NCBI RefSeq assembly: GCF_001598235.1
Contig: NZ_BCYO01000001.1
Span: 434,001 to 498,000 of the forward strand
DNA from: Polaromonas jejuensis NBRC 106434
GTDB lineage: Bacteria > Pseudomonadota > Gammaproteobacteria > Burkholderiales > Burkholderiaceae_C
Direction of reading: 5' to 3'
DNA: 64,000 bases
This document shows, one piece after another, positions 1 to 8,685 of the stretch. A program made the translations under genes and the position numbers. The notes under the pieces were generated by a model that made no database searches, was not told the origin of the DNA, and saw nothing but the letters and a program-made list of their open reading frames with translations. The first letter of the stretch is position 1. Every line of letters starts with the position of its first letter.

Positions 1-404
1 GCGACAGCGACCGCATGGGCATGCGGCTGGAGGGTCCGGCGCTGCGCCACAGCGCGCTCGGCGCCGACATCGCGTCCGACGGCGTCACGCCGGGTGCGAT
101 CCAGGTGCCGGCCAACGGTCAGCCTATCATCCTGATGGCCGATTGCCAGACGGTGGGCGGCTACCCGAAGATCGCGACGGTGATTCGCGCCGATCTGCCA
201 CGCCTGGCCCACGCCCGGCCGGGCGCGCAGCTGCGCTTTCAGCGTGTGAGCCTGGCCGAAGCCGCGGCCGCGCGCGCGGCGCAGGCGCAGCAACTGGCGC
301 TCTGGGTCAGCCGCATCGCCAGCTTTCGCCCGCCCGGCGTCATCGACGAAGCCGTGCTGTACGGAGGCAACCTGGTCAGTGGCATGATCCGGGCCGATGC
401 ATAG
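1..404 (+). CDS. pxpC: 5-oxoprolinase subunit C (biotin-dependent carboxyltransferase-like), C-terminal part
   Basis: The reading frame is open from the left edge of the window and ends at a TAG at 402-404, so only the last 133 or so residues are present. The stretch with HSALGADIASDGVTPGAIQV followed by a QTVGGYPKIATV segment is typical of the KipA/PxpC (allophanate hydrolase subunit 2-like) family. With PxpA and PxpB it forms the ATP-dependent 5-oxoprolinase that opens pyroglutamate to glutamate. The pxpA gene follows 121 bp downstream on the same strand, which supports the call. The start lies outside the window. Confidence 0.88.
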   Translation, partial: DSDRMGMRLEGPALRHSALGADIASDGVTPGAIQVPANGQPIILMADCQTVGGYPKIATVIRADLPRLAHARPGAQLRFQRVSLAEAAAARAAQAQQLALWVSRIASFRPPGVIDEAVLYGGNLVSGMIRADA

Positions 405-436
405 GATTGAACCGCGCGCCGTACCATTTTTTGTTG

Positions 437-510
437 CAGGGCCGCCCCAAGACAAAAACGCCCCCTTGGGGGGCAGCGACCCGCGCAGCGGCGGAGCGTG
501 GGGGTATTTT
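437..510. repeat. GC-rich intergenic repeat of Burkholderiales type
   Basis: The 121-bp spacer between pxpC and pxpA contains an element with a CCCCCTTGGGGGGC palindrome, then GCAGCGACCCGCGCAGCGG and GAGCGTGGGGG. I recall elements of this shape as abundant in intergenic DNA of Comamonadaceae. It can fold into a hairpin in the transcript. No second copy was seen in this window, so the family assignment rests on memory. Confidence 0.5.
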
Positions 511-525
511 TTTGGAGCCACCATC

Positions 526-1299
526 ATGTCGAAAATCGTCAACCTGAATGCCGACCTTGGTGAGAGCTTCGGCGCCTGGACCATGGGCTCGGACCGCGAG
601 ATCCTGCAGTCGGTCGCCTCGGCCAACGTGGCCTGCGGCTTCCATGCGGGCGACCCGCTGGTGATGCGCAACACGCTGCGGCTGGCCAAGGCGGCCGGGG
701 TCAGCGTCGGCGCGCATCCCTCGTTTCCCGACCTGCAGGGCTTCGGCCGCCGCCGCATGCAGTTCGAGCCGGCCGAACTCGAGGCGCTGCTGATCTACCA
801 GATCGCCGCGCTGGACGGCATGGCGCGCACCGAGGGCTTGCGCATGGCCCACGTCAAGGCGCACGGCGCGCTCAGCAACATGGCCTGCGCCGACCTCACG
901 CTGGCGCGCACCGTGGCCGGCGCGGTCAAGGCCTACGACCCGGCACTGATCCTGCTCGCGCCCGCGCTGTCGTGCCTGTGCACGGCGGGGCGCGAGGCCG
1001 GGCTCGCGGTGGTCGAGGAAATCTTCGCCGATCGCGCCTACCTGGACGACGGCCAGCTGGTGCCGCGCGGCCGCGCCGATGCGATGATCCACGGCGCCGC
1101 GCGCTCGCTCGCACATGTCGAAGCCATGCTTGAGGAGCAGGCGCTGATCTCGGTCAGCGGCAAGCGCCTGCCGACGGCCATCGGCAGCATCTGCGTGCAC
1201 GGCGACGGCCCCGAGGCCGTCGCCACCGCGGCCTATCTGCGCGCCGAACTCGAGCGCAAGGGCTACCAGTTGCGGCCGCTGGGCGCACTCGCGGCATGA
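526..1299 (+). CDS. pxpA: 5-oxoprolinase subunit A (LamB/YcsF family)
   Basis: 257 residues, the usual family length. The N-terminus reads MSKIVNLNADLGESFGAW, the diagnostic opening of LamB/YcsF proteins, followed by SANVACGFHAGDP with conserved His and Asp residues. PxpA acts with PxpB and PxpC to hydrolyse 5-oxoproline to glutamate in the cytoplasm. The start is the ATG at 526 and not the upstream in-frame ATG at 397, because homology begins at 526, a GGAG lies just before it, and the longer version would translate the GC-rich repeat. Downstream there is a short spacer with a mini-repeat and then a convergent LysR gene. Confidence 0.93.
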   Translation: MSKIVNLNADLGESFGAWTMGSDREILQSVASANVACGFHAGDPLVMRNTLRLAKAAGVSVGAHPSFPDLQGFGRRRMQFEPAELEALLIYQIAALDGMARTEGLRMAHVKAHGALSNMACADLTLARTVAGAVKAYDPALILLAPALSCLCTAGREAGLAVVEEIFADRAYLDDGQLVPRGRADAMIHGAARSLAHVEAMLEEQALISVSGKRLPTAIGSICVHGDGPEAVATAAYLRAELERKGYQLRPLGALAA

Positions 1300-1319
1300 T
1301 CCGGCGAGGGTTGTTGATC

Positions 1320-1336
1320 GCTATGAATAATGTAGC
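1320..1336. repeat. 17-bp palindromic mini-repeat, copy 1
   Basis: GCTATGAATAATGTAGC, matching GCTAY-N7-RTAGC. It lies in the spacer between convergent pxpA and the LysR gene. Confidence 0.8.
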
Positions 1337-1423
1337 TAAAAACGGCTAACACACGGGGGATTTGGCTCGACTCCATTCGGGACGGCAGATGGAGCGCCGG
1401 ACCGTGGTCCGGCAAGCGCCCGG

Positions 1424-2302
1424 CTACTGCGCCCGTACAAACGCCAGCGCCTCGTGCAATGCCTTCGCGAGCTCCGGCGCCGCCGGACCGCTCCAGTAGC
1501 TCGCGACCATCGGCAGCGGTGCCAGCGCGGCGTCGCAGCGCAGGATTGCGATCCGGTTGCGCGGCAGCAGCTGCTCGGCTGCGGCGCGCGGCAGGGTGGC
1601 GATGCCGAAGCCGCTCTCGACCAGTCGCACCAGCGCCGAAATCGACGACACCGTGTGCACGCGCTTGCCGCCCGCGCCGAGCGAGCGCAGCAGATCGAGC
1701 AGCGCGACATGCGGCGCCGAGCCGCGCTGGAAGGTCATCAGGTCGCGCGCCAGCAGCGCGTCGAGGCTCAGCGCTCGCTTGCGCGCCATGTCCTTGGGGC
1801 CGACGAACACCATCTCGAACGGTGTCAGCACCTCGTTGGTGATCTGTTCGCCGAGCGCGGGCAGCGCGGCGAACGCCAGGTCCAGGCTGCCGCGGCGCAG
1901 TTGCTCGACCAGTACCGGCGTGGTCTCTATGGTGAGCTCCAGTTCGAGCTGAGGGTTCGATTTTTTCAACAGGTCGACCATGGGGATCAGCCAGGTGTGC
2001 AGCGCGGTCTCGATGCCACCGATGCGCAGCGACAGCGGCAGCTGCTCGGGGCTGCCCAGCTCGGTCTTCATTTCATGCTGCAGCGCCAGCAAGCGCTCGG
2101 CGTACAGCAGGAAGCGCGCACCCGCGGGGGTCAGCTTGAAACCGCGTTCGCGCCGGTCGAGCAGTGTGATGCCGAGTTCCTGCTCCAGTGCGGCCACGCG
2201 GTTTGAGACCGCCGACTGCGTCAGGCACAGCTTTTCGGCGCTGCGCGTGATGCTCTTGAGCCGTGCGACCCAGACGAAAGCTTCCACGAAGCGCAAATTC
2301 AT
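1424..2302 (-). CDS. LysR-family transcriptional regulator
   Basis: 292 residues. The N-terminal winged helix-turn-helix is clear: MNLRFVEAFVWVARLKSITR, then AEKLCLTQSAVSNRVAALEQELG and LLDRRERGFKLTPAG (about residues 1-60). The remainder is a LysR substrate-binding domain with the FVGPKDMA and GFGIATLPRAAAEQLL stretches. I chose the ATG at 2302 because LysR homology begins there; an in-frame start 15 bp upstream only adds MGSGA. It runs toward pxpA and away from hemL. It could regulate the 5-oxoproline genes, but convergent placement gives only weak support. The ligand is unknown. Confidence 0.9.
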   Translation of the reverse strand: MNLRFVEAFVWVARLKSITRSAEKLCLTQSAVSNRVAALEQELGITLLDRRERGFKLTPAGARFLLYAERLLALQHEMKTELGSPEQLPLSLRIGGIETALHTWLIPMVDLLKKSNPQLELELTIETTPVLVEQLRRGSLDLAFAALPALGEQITNEVLTPFEMVFVGPKDMARKRALSLDALLARDLMTFQRGSAPHVALLDLLRSLGAGGKRVHTVSSISALVRLVESGFGIATLPRAAAEQLLPRNRIAILRCDAALAPLPMVASYWSGPAAPELAKALHEALAFVRAQ

Positions 2303-2371
2303 GGCACCGCTCCCCATCCCCGAAGATCAAGCGAAAAAACGCCTGTAGCCCTTGATCGGTGGTTGCTGTAT

Positions 2372-2388
2372 GCTACTAAGTTGATAGC
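2372..2388. repeat. 17-bp palindromic mini-repeat, copy 2 (overlaps hemL stop)
   Basis: GCTACTAAGTTGATAGC, with one mismatch in the first arm. It contains the hemL stop codon (2376-2378 on the minus strand), so the repeat supplies the last codons of HemL. Confidence 0.7.
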
Positions 2389-3713
2389 GAGTTGAAAGCG
2401 TCGCGGGCCACGCTGACCGTCTCGGCGATGTCCTGCGCGCTGTGCGCGGCGCTGACGAAGCCGGCTTCGTAGAGCGCCGGCGCGTAATACACGCCACCGG
2501 CCAGCATGGCGTGGTAGAAGCGGTTGAAGGCCGGGCCGTCCGTGGTCATGACCGTGGCGTAGTTTTGCGGCAGCTGCCCGAGCAGGAAAAAGCCGAACAT
2601 GCCGCCTTCGCTGTCGCCGCAAAAAGGCACGCCCGCCTGGGCGGCGGCCTGGGTCAGGCCTTGGACCAGGTCGCGCGTGCGCGCTCCCAAGGCGTCGTAA
2701 AAACCGGGCTTCTGGATTTCGCGCAGGGTGGCCAGGCCGCAGGCCGTGGCCACCGGGTTGCCCGACAGCGTGCCGGCCTGGTAAACAGAACCCAGGGGCG
2801 CCAGCAGCTCCATCACCGCGCGTGTGCCGCCAAAGGCCGCCATCGGCATGCCGCCGCCTATGACCTTGCCCAGCGCGGTCATGTCGGGCTTGAAGCCCGG
2901 AATGCTTTGCGCATAAAGGCTTTGCGCGCCGCCCAGTGCCACGCGAAAGCCGGTCATCACTTCGTCAAACACCAGCAGCGCGCCGTACTGTGTGCAGAGT
3001 TCGCGGCAGCGCTTCATGAAGGGAATGCTGGCCCGCACAAAGTTCATGTTGCCGGCAATCGGCTCGATCATCAGGCAGGCAATGTCCTTGCCGTGCAGTG
3101 AAAAGGCTTCTTCCAGCTGGGCGATGTGGTTGTATTCGAGCACCAGCGTATGCTGGACGACCTCAGGCGGCACGCCCGCGCTGGTCGGGCTGCCAAAGGT
3201 GGCCAGACCCGAGCCGGCTTTCACCAGCAGCGCGTCGGAATGCCCGTGGTAGCAGCCTTCGAACTTGATGATCTTGCTGCGCCCGGTGGCACCGCGCGCC
3301 AGCCGGATCACGCTCATCGTCGCTTCAGTGCCTGAACTCACCAGCCGCAGCATCTCGATGGAAGGCAGCAGCTTCACGATCTCTTCGGCCAGTTCGACTT
3401 CGCGCTCGGTCGGTGCGCCATAGGAGAAGCCTTCGAGCACGGCTTTCTGGACGGCTTCAACGACGGTCGGATGTCCGTGGCCCAGGATCATGGGGCCCCA
3501 GGAGCCGATGTAGTCGATGTAGCGCTGGCCGTCGGCATCCCAGAAGTAGGCGCCCTGGGCGCGCTGCACAAAGCGCGGCGTGCCGCCCACCGCCTTGAAG
3601 GCCCGCACCGGTGAATTGACGCCGCCGGGGATCAGCTTTTTGGCGCGCTCGAACAGCGCGTCGCTGCGGGCGGTATTCGGGGCGGTCACGGGCTTAATGT
3701 TTGGTGGTTCCAT
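2376..3713 (-). CDS. hemL: glutamate-1-semialdehyde 2,1-aminomutase
   Basis: 445 residues. This PLP enzyme converts glutamate-1-semialdehyde to 5-aminolevulinate in the C5 route to tetrapyrroles. The [20 protein letters not shown] opening is the family signature; [17 protein letters not shown] holds the PLP-interacting Asp, and [12 protein letters not shown] carries the Schiff-base lysine. The start is the ATG at 3713 (MEPPNIKPV); a longer frame reaching 3866 would run through thiD. The gene overlaps the 3' end of thiD by 20 bp, so the two are probably translationally coupled. The stop codon lies inside a mini-repeat, so the C-terminus (FNSLST) may have been remodelled by it. Confidence 0.96.
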   Translation of the reverse strand: MEPPNIKPVTAPNTARSDALFERAKKLIPGGVNSPVRAFKAVGGTPRFVQRAQGAYFWDADGQRYIDYIGSWGPMILGHGHPTVVEAVQKAVLEGFSYGAPTEREVELAEEIVKLLPSIEMLRLVSSGTEATMSVIRLARGATGRSKIIKFEGCYHGHSDALLVKAGSGLATFGSPTSAGVPPEVVQHTLVLEYNHIAQLEEAFSLHGKDIACLMIEPIAGNMNFVRASIPFMKRCRELCTQYGALLVFDEVMTGFRVALGGAQSLYAQSIPGFKPDMTALGKVIGGGMPMAAFGGTRAVMELLAPLGSVYQAGTLSGNPVATACGLATLREIQKPGFYDALGARTRDLVQGLTQAAAQAGVPFCGDSEGGMFGFFLLGQLPQNYATVMTTDGPAFNRFYHAMLAGGVYYAPALYEAGFVSAAHSAQDIAETVSVARDAFNSLST

Positions 3714-4659
3714 TGGGGGGCAGGTCAAAAGGGGACTTTGAGGTGAGGTCGGCGTCATCGGTGGCCTCCGTGTCGGCCGCGTCATCATCGGACTCTTCGA
3801 CATCGGCCTGGGCCCAGAACAGGCGGTCCGGCACGATGTTGCCCATGCCGGGGTGAAAGCCGGCATCCAGGCTGTGGTCCAGATAGGTCAGCGCTTCGGC
3901 CGTGGCGGCCTGCAGGTCGTGGCCATTGGCCAGCAAGGCGCAGAGGGCCGCAGACAGCGTTTCGCCGGCACCGGCGAACACGGCCTCAAAGCGCTCGAAC
4001 TTTTCGCTGTAGAGCACCGCTTGCGGCGTGGCCAGCACGTTGTCGATGAATTGGTCGGGCAGCGGAATGCCGGTGACCAGGGTGTAGGGCACGCCCAGGT
4101 CGGCGGCGGCTTTCGCAATGTCGCGGGCCGACGGATTGCGCTCGCCAGGCCAGTCGGGCAGCAACCAGCGCCAGAGGCTGCTGTGGTTGCCGACCAGCAC
4201 CGTGGTTTGCGGCAGCATCAGCTCGCGAAAGGCATCGAGGTAGCTGTCAATCTCGCTTTCATCCCACCAGGACAGGCTGGGCATGTAGGCGATCAGCGGC
4301 ACCTCGGCATAGTCGGAGGCGATTTCGGCAATGGTGCTGATGTTCTCGGGGCTGCCCACAAAACCCACCTTGATGGCGGCGACGGGCATGTCTTCCAGCG
4401 CGGAGCGCGCCTGGTCGGTCACGGCCTCTTCGTCAAACGGATAGTGGTCGAAAATTTCGGCCGTGTCGCGCATGTAGGCGCCGGTCACGACGGCCAGCGG
4501 GTGGGCGCCGGCCGAGGTGATGGCTGCGATGTCGGCGGTCAGGCCGCCGGCGCCGCTGGGGTCATTGGCATTGAATATCATGACGCAGGCCGGTGATGCG
4601 TCGTCGTCCTCGATTTGGAGTTGCCGGCTTTCCAGCAGAGGGGGAGTGGGGTTTGCCAT
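3694..4659 (-). CDS. thiD: hydroxymethylpyrimidine/phosphomethylpyrimidine kinase
   Basis: 321 residues. This ribokinase-fold enzyme phosphorylates HMP and HMP-P in thiamine synthesis. Near residues 28-43, [16 protein letters not shown] is the substrate-binding signature of the family, and a late [18 protein letters not shown] segment matches the anion-hole region. The protein is longer than the usual 260-270 residues: about 20 extra residues at the N-terminus and an acidic C-terminal tail ([17 protein letters not shown]). The hemL start lies within its 3' end. It is divergent from the rubredoxin gene. Confidence 0.9.
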   Translation of the reverse strand: MANPTPPLLESRQLQIEDDDASPACVMIFNANDPSGAGGLTADIAAITSAGAHPLAVVTGAYMRDTAEIFDHYPFDEEAVTDQARSALEDMPVAAIKVGFVGSPENISTIAEIASDYAEVPLIAYMPSLSWWDESEIDSYLDAFRELMLPQTTVLVGNHSSLWRWLLPDWPGERNPSARDIAKAAADLGVPYTLVTGIPLPDQFIDNVLATPQAVLYSEKFERFEAVFAGAGETLSAALCALLANGHDLQAATAEALTYLDHSLDAGFHPGMGNIVPDRLFWAQADVEESDDDAADTEATDDADLTSKSPFDLPPNGTTKH

Positions 4660-4741
4660 AGGCTGCGATTTTGCCTTGTACGCGAATTAGCAACGCCGCA
4701 TCGATACAATTGTTGCATTCTATTCGAAGGCAACTTAAGCT

Positions 4742-4915
4742 GTGACTCAATCAATGACTTGGATGTGTTTAATCTGTGGGTGGATTTATGACGAAGCTGT
4801 GGGTGCGCCCGAGCATGGCATTGCCGCCGGGACCCCGTGGGCCCAAGTGCCCATGAACTGGACCTGTCCAGAATGCGGCGCCCGCAAAGAAGATTTCGAA
4901 ATGGTTCAGATATGA
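4742..4915 (+). CDS. rubredoxin
   Basis: A short gene of 57 codons. The product contains two CxxC knuckles, CLICGWIYDEAVGAPEHG and NWTCPECGARKEDF, which hold the single Fe(SCys)4 centre of rubredoxins; the spacing is normal. The start is either the GTG at 4742, which has AAGG 11 bases upstream, or the ATG at 4754 (MTWMCLICG), which has no visible ribosome site; I used the GTG. It transfers single electrons in the cytoplasm, partner unknown. The gene lies between divergent thiD and pilG. Confidence 0.9.
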   Translation: MTQSMTWMCLICGWIYDEAVGAPEHGIAAGTPWAQVPMNWTCPECGARKEDFEMVQI

Positions 4916-4990
4916 GCGTTTGGGCGGCTGCCTGAACGGTCGCAACCCGGCGCCACGGCCTCAGGGTCTGTAGAAATAGGAGCAAAGGCA

Positions 4991-5389
4991 GTGAGCATTC
5001 CCAGTTCCGGTCTGAAGGTTTTGGTCATCGATGACAGCAACACCATCAGGCGCAGCGCCGAGATATTTCTAAAGCAGGGGGGGCATGAAGTCTTGCTGGC
5101 CGAGGACGGGTTTGATGCCTTGTCCAAGGTCAATGACTATGAGCCTGACCTGATTTTCTGCGACATTTTGATGCCGCGTCTGGATGGCTATCAAACCTGC
5201 GCGATCATCAAGCGCAATGTGAAGTTTTCCGGCGTCCCCATTGTGATGCTGTCCTCCAAGGACGGTGTGTTCGACAAGGCGCGAGGTCGCATGGTGGGTT
5301 CGCAAGACTACCTGACCAAGCCTTTTACCAAAGACCAGCTGTTGCACGCCGTGCAGGAGCTGGGCAGCGAAAAACAAGGAATAGCGTGA
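4991..5389 (+). CDS. pilG: twitching motility response regulator PilG (CheY-like)
   Basis: 132 residues, a single receiver domain. VLVIDDSNTIRRS gives the acidic pocket, FCDILMPRLDGYQ the phosphoacceptor Asp, and DYLTKPF the conserved Lys. It is the first of five genes of a Pil-Chp cluster; PilG is phosphorylated by PilL/ChpA and promotes type IV pilus extension. The start is GTG at 4991, with an AGGAGCAAAG Shine-Dalgarno stretch just upstream. Its stop overlaps the pilH start (TGATG). Confidence 0.93.
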   Translation: MSIPSSGLKVLVIDDSNTIRRSAEIFLKQGGHEVLLAEDGFDALSKVNDYEPDLIFCDILMPRLDGYQTCAIIKRNVKFSGVPIVMLSSKDGVFDKARGRMVGSQDYLTKPFTKDQLLHAVQELGSEKQGIA

Positions 5390-5754
5390 TGGCAATCAAG
5401 AAAATACTGGTGGTAGATGACTCCAAGACCGAGCTGATGTTCCTGACCGACCTGCTGGTTAAAAATGGCTTCACGGTCAAGACAGCAGAGAATGCGGAAG
5501 ACGCTTTTCGCCGCCTGGCAGAGGACAAGCCCGAGCTGATCCTGATGGATGTGGTGATGCCGGGACAAAATGGTTTTCAGCTGACGCGTGCCATTTCACG
5601 CGATCCACTTTACTCCGACATTCCCATCATGATGTGCACCAGCAAAAACCAGGAAACCGACCGGGTGTGGGGCATGCGTCAGGGCGCTCGCGACTACATT
5701 ACCAAACCTGTAGATGCCGGCGAGTTGATGGCCAAAATCAAGGCCCTTGGCTGA
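5389..5754 (+). CDS. pilH: twitching motility response regulator PilH (CheY-like)
   Basis: 121 residues, a stand-alone receiver domain. ILVVDDSKTELMFL, LILMDVVMPGQNGFQ and DYITKPVDAGEL give the phosphorylation Asp and catalytic Lys. PilH is the second CheY-like output of the Pil-Chp pathway, acting in pilus retraction or as a phosphate sink. The ATG at 5389 overlaps the pilG stop; the in-frame GTG one codon upstream is less likely. Confidence 0.92.
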   Translation: MAIKKILVVDDSKTELMFLTDLLVKNGFTVKTAENAEDAFRRLAEDKPELILMDVVMPGQNGFQLTRAISRDPLYSDIPIMMCTSKNQETDRVWGMRQGARDYITKPVDAGELMAKIKALG

Positions 5755-5774
5755 TTACGGCTAAAAACTAAAGC

Positions 5775-6305
5775 ATGGCGAACAGACAAGCCCTCAGGGA
5801 GCTGCAAGCCCGGTTGGCCGACAGGTTGCAAATTGCTCGTACGCAGGGCGTTGCCGCATCCTGGCTGGCCGTGGAGGCCGGCGGGAAGAATTACCTGTTC
5901 CCCTTGAGCCAATCGGGTGAAATCTTTCCGTGGGTCCATATGCAGCCGGTCCCGTATACCCAACCCTGGTTCGCCGGCGTTGCGAATTTGCGGGGTGGCC
6001 TGTTTGGTGTCGTTGACCTGGCAAGCTATGTGAGCGGTCAGGCTCCCCTGCTGAAAAATGAACTGACGCGCACAGACTCAAGACTGGTTGCGCTGAACAG
6101 CGCGCTAGAGGTGAATTGCGCGTTGCTCATCGACAAACTGGCCGGATTGCGCAACCAGGAGGCCTTCAGCGATTTCTCCGAAAAAGCGCCTGATGCCCCC
6201 GAGTTTTTTGGTAACCAGTATGTTGACCTTCAGGGGGCGACCTGGCAGGAAATCAACCTTCAGTTGCTTGCGCAACAAGCTCATTTTTTGACGATAGGCG
6301 CATAG
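5775..6305 (+). CDS. pilI: CheW-like adaptor PilI
   Basis: 176 residues with a CheW fold: FPLSQSGEIFPW, then VPYTQPWFAGVANLRGGLFGVVDLASYV, which is the classic CheW core (promoter-proximal beta sheets and the NLRG turn). It links the PilJ receptor to the PilL kinase. The gene follows pilH by 20 bp and precedes pilJ by 30 bp in the same operon. Confidence 0.92.
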   Translation: MANRQALRELQARLADRLQIARTQGVAASWLAVEAGGKNYLFPLSQSGEIFPWVHMQPVPYTQPWFAGVANLRGGLFGVVDLASYVSGQAPLLKNELTRTDSRLVALNSALEVNCALLIDKLAGLRNQEAFSDFSEKAPDAPEFFGNQYVDLQGATWQEINLQLLAQQAHFLTIGA

Positions 6306-6335
6306 CGCACCCTGTTTCTCCCCGGAAGGCTCACC

Positions 6336-8630
6336 ATGTCTGTTATCGAAAATATCCAGAAGCTATTCAAAACCAAGCCCCTACAGCCCGCGGACAGCAT
6401 GGACATGGCTTCCGTAGGGACGCCGGGTGATCCCCTGGCGACCAGCGCCATGGATGATGCCTCGCTCAATGCCGCCCCCTTACGCCAGGTGGGTGGCCAT
6501 GAGGGCGCTTTGCCGGCCAGCCGCATGGCGACGGCCGATGATGGCGTGGCAGTCGATACCCCCGACCTGTTGTCGCTTCCCTTGCTTGGCCGCCGGACCG
6601 CCAGTCAGCACCAGAGGATATTGGTGGCATTGCTCGCCCTGGCCGTGGTGGTGCTGGGGACGGTGACCTTTCTGGCGCTGAGCCAGGCGGACAAGGTGGC
6701 CCAGCAGGTGGCGGCAACCGGTCAGTCACTGATGCAGTCGCAGCGGCTGGCCAAATCTGTATCCCAGGCCCTGGTGGGCAGTGCGCAGGCTTTCCCCGAT
6801 GTGCGCGAAAGTTCTGATGCCTTGGCGAAAACCGTGCGCGGCCTGAAATCCGGCGAGGACAGTCTGCGCCTGGCCCCGGTGAATGACGAACTGCAGGTCG
6901 GCGTGGAAAAGGTCACGCCGCTGGTGGACCGGGCCGAGAAAAATGCCAAAACGGTGATGGGCCAGCAAAAAATTCTGACGCAGGTGGGCGAGGCCTTGCG
7001 TACCATTAACCGCCAATCATCGGATTTGCTGGAAATCGCAGAAACCATTTCTTCGCTCAAGCTCCAGCAAAACACGGCGCCTGCAGAAATCTCTGCATCT
7101 GGTCAACTGGTGATGCTGACCCAGCGGATTGGCAAGTCGGCCAATGAGTTCCTGACCATGGAAGGCGTCAGCCCCGAGGCCGTGTTCCTGCTGGGCAAGG
7201 ATTTGAATTCGTTCAAGGAGATTGCCCAGGGTCTGCAGGAAGGCAGCCCCGAGTTGCGGCTGGGCGCCTCCAAAGATCCTCAGACCCGTGAGCGCCTGGA
7301 TGCGCTGATGGCGCTCTACGAGCAGACGCGCGTGCAGGCGGGCGCCATTTTGGGCAACTTGCAGGGTCTGGTATCGGCCCGCGAAGCCCAGTCAGCCATC
7401 ATTGCGGACAGCGAGCCTTTGCGCCGTGGCCTCGAGGAGTTGCAGGGCAAGTTGTCTTCGCAAACCGGCCTGGGTGCCGGCGCACTGACCATTCTGGTGG
7501 CGGCTGCGGCCTTCGCGCTGCTCTGTGCGGCCGGTCTGACCCGCTTGCAGGTGCAGGACAGCCAGCAGCGCCAATCGGTTGCCGAGACGCAGCGGCAAGA
7601 GGCTAAAAGTCAGGAGCAGGACGCCAAGCGCGTCAACGACGCCAACCAGGCCGCTATTTTGCGTCTGATGAATGAGTTGCAGACGGTCGCCGAGGGCGAT
7701 TTGACACAGGAAGCGACCGTGACCGAAGACATTACCGGCGCCATCGCCGACTCGGTGAATTACACGGTGGAAGAGTTGCGTCAGCTGGTCGGTAACGTGC
7801 AGAACACGGCCGCGCGGGTGGCGCAGACCACGGCGCAGGTTGAAAGCACCTCCACGGAATTGCTGGCAGCGTCTACCGAACAATTGCGCGAGATTCGGGA
7901 AACCGGCCAGTCGGTACTCGACATGGCCTCCCGAATCAACGAGGTGTCCACCCAGGCGCAGGAATCTTCCCAGGTGGCGCGTCAGTCGCTGACGGCCGCC
8001 GAATCCGGTTTGCAGGCGGTGCAGAACGCCATCGGCGGTATGAACTCCATCCGTGACCAGATTCAGGAAACCTCCAAGCGGATTAAACGACTGGGTGAGT
8101 CGTCCCAGGAGATTGGTGAAATTACCGAGCTGATTTCCGACATTACCGAACAAACCAATGTGCTGGCGCTGAACGCAGCCATTCAGGCGGCCTCAGCCGG
8201 CGAGGCCGGTCGAGGCTTCTCGGTGGTGGCCGAAGAGGTGCAGCGACTGGCCGAACGCTCCGCCGATGCGACGCGCCAGATTTCGGCGCTGGTGAAAGCC
8301 ATTCAGACTGACACCCAGGACGCGGTAGCCGCCATGGAACGCTCCACCCAGGGGGTGGTGGAGGGCGCCAAGCTGTCCGATAACGCCGGTACGGCGCTGA
8401 CCGAAATTGACCAGGTGTCGCGCCGCCTGGCTGAGCTGATTGAGCAGATTTCCAACGCCGCCTCCAGGGAAGCGGCATCGGCCAATGTGGTGGCCGGCAA
8501 CATCCAGCATATTTTTGCGGTGACGGAGCAGACCGGAGAAGGTACCCGTTCCACGGCGCAGCAGGTGCGCGATCTTTCACGCATCGCAGAAGAGCTGCGC
8601 CAATCGGTGTCCCGATTCAAAATCGCCTGA
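6336..8630 (+). CDS. pilJ: methyl-accepting chemotaxis receptor PilJ
   Basis: 764 residues. There is a cytoplasmic N-terminal tail of about 90 residues, a transmembrane helix near 93-115, a periplasmic PilJ-type sensor region, a second helix near 380-402 and a long cytoplasmic coiled-coil. The signalling tip EQTNVLALNAAIQAA, near residue 600, is the CheA/CheW contact. PilJ senses pilus attachment or tension in the Pil-Chp pathway. The tail before the first helix is longer than in ordinary chemoreceptors. An AAGG before the ATG at 6336 is consistent with this start. Confidence 0.93.
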   Translation: MSVIENIQKLFKTKPLQPADSMDMASVGTPGDPLATSAMDDASLNAAPLRQVGGHEGALPASRMATADDGVAVDTPDLLSLPLLGRRTASQHQRILVALLALAVVVLGTVTFLALSQADKVAQQVAATGQSLMQSQRLAKSVSQALVGSAQAFPDVRESSDALAKTVRGLKSGEDSLRLAPVNDELQVGVEKVTPLVDRAEKNAKTVMGQQKILTQVGEALRTINRQSSDLLEIAETISSLKLQQNTAPAEISASGQLVMLTQRIGKSANEFLTMEGVSPEAVFLLGKDLNSFKEIAQGLQEGSPELRLGASKDPQTRERLDALMALYEQTRVQAGAILGNLQGLVSAREAQSAIIADSEPLRRGLEELQGKLSSQTGLGAGALTILVAAAAFALLCAAGLTRLQVQDSQQRQSVAETQRQEAKSQEQDAKRVNDANQAAILRLMNELQTVAEGDLTQEATVTEDITGAIADSVNYTVEELRQLVGNVQNTAARVAQTTAQVESTSTELLAASTEQLREIRETGQSVLDMASRINEVSTQAQESSQVARQSLTAAESGLQAVQNAIGGMNSIRDQIQETSKRIKRLGESSQEIGEITELISDITEQTNVLALNAAIQAASAGEAGRGFSVVAEEVQRLAERSADATRQISALVKAIQTDTQDAVAAMERSTQGVVEGAKLSDNAGTALTEIDQVSRRLAELIEQISNAASREAASANVVAGNIQHIFAVTEQTGEGTRSTAQQVRDLSRIAEELRQSVSRFKIA

Positions 8631-8685
8631 TGCCAGCCGCTGTGCGCTGACCGCGAATTCCGATTCCTGAACCGGCCTGTTACTT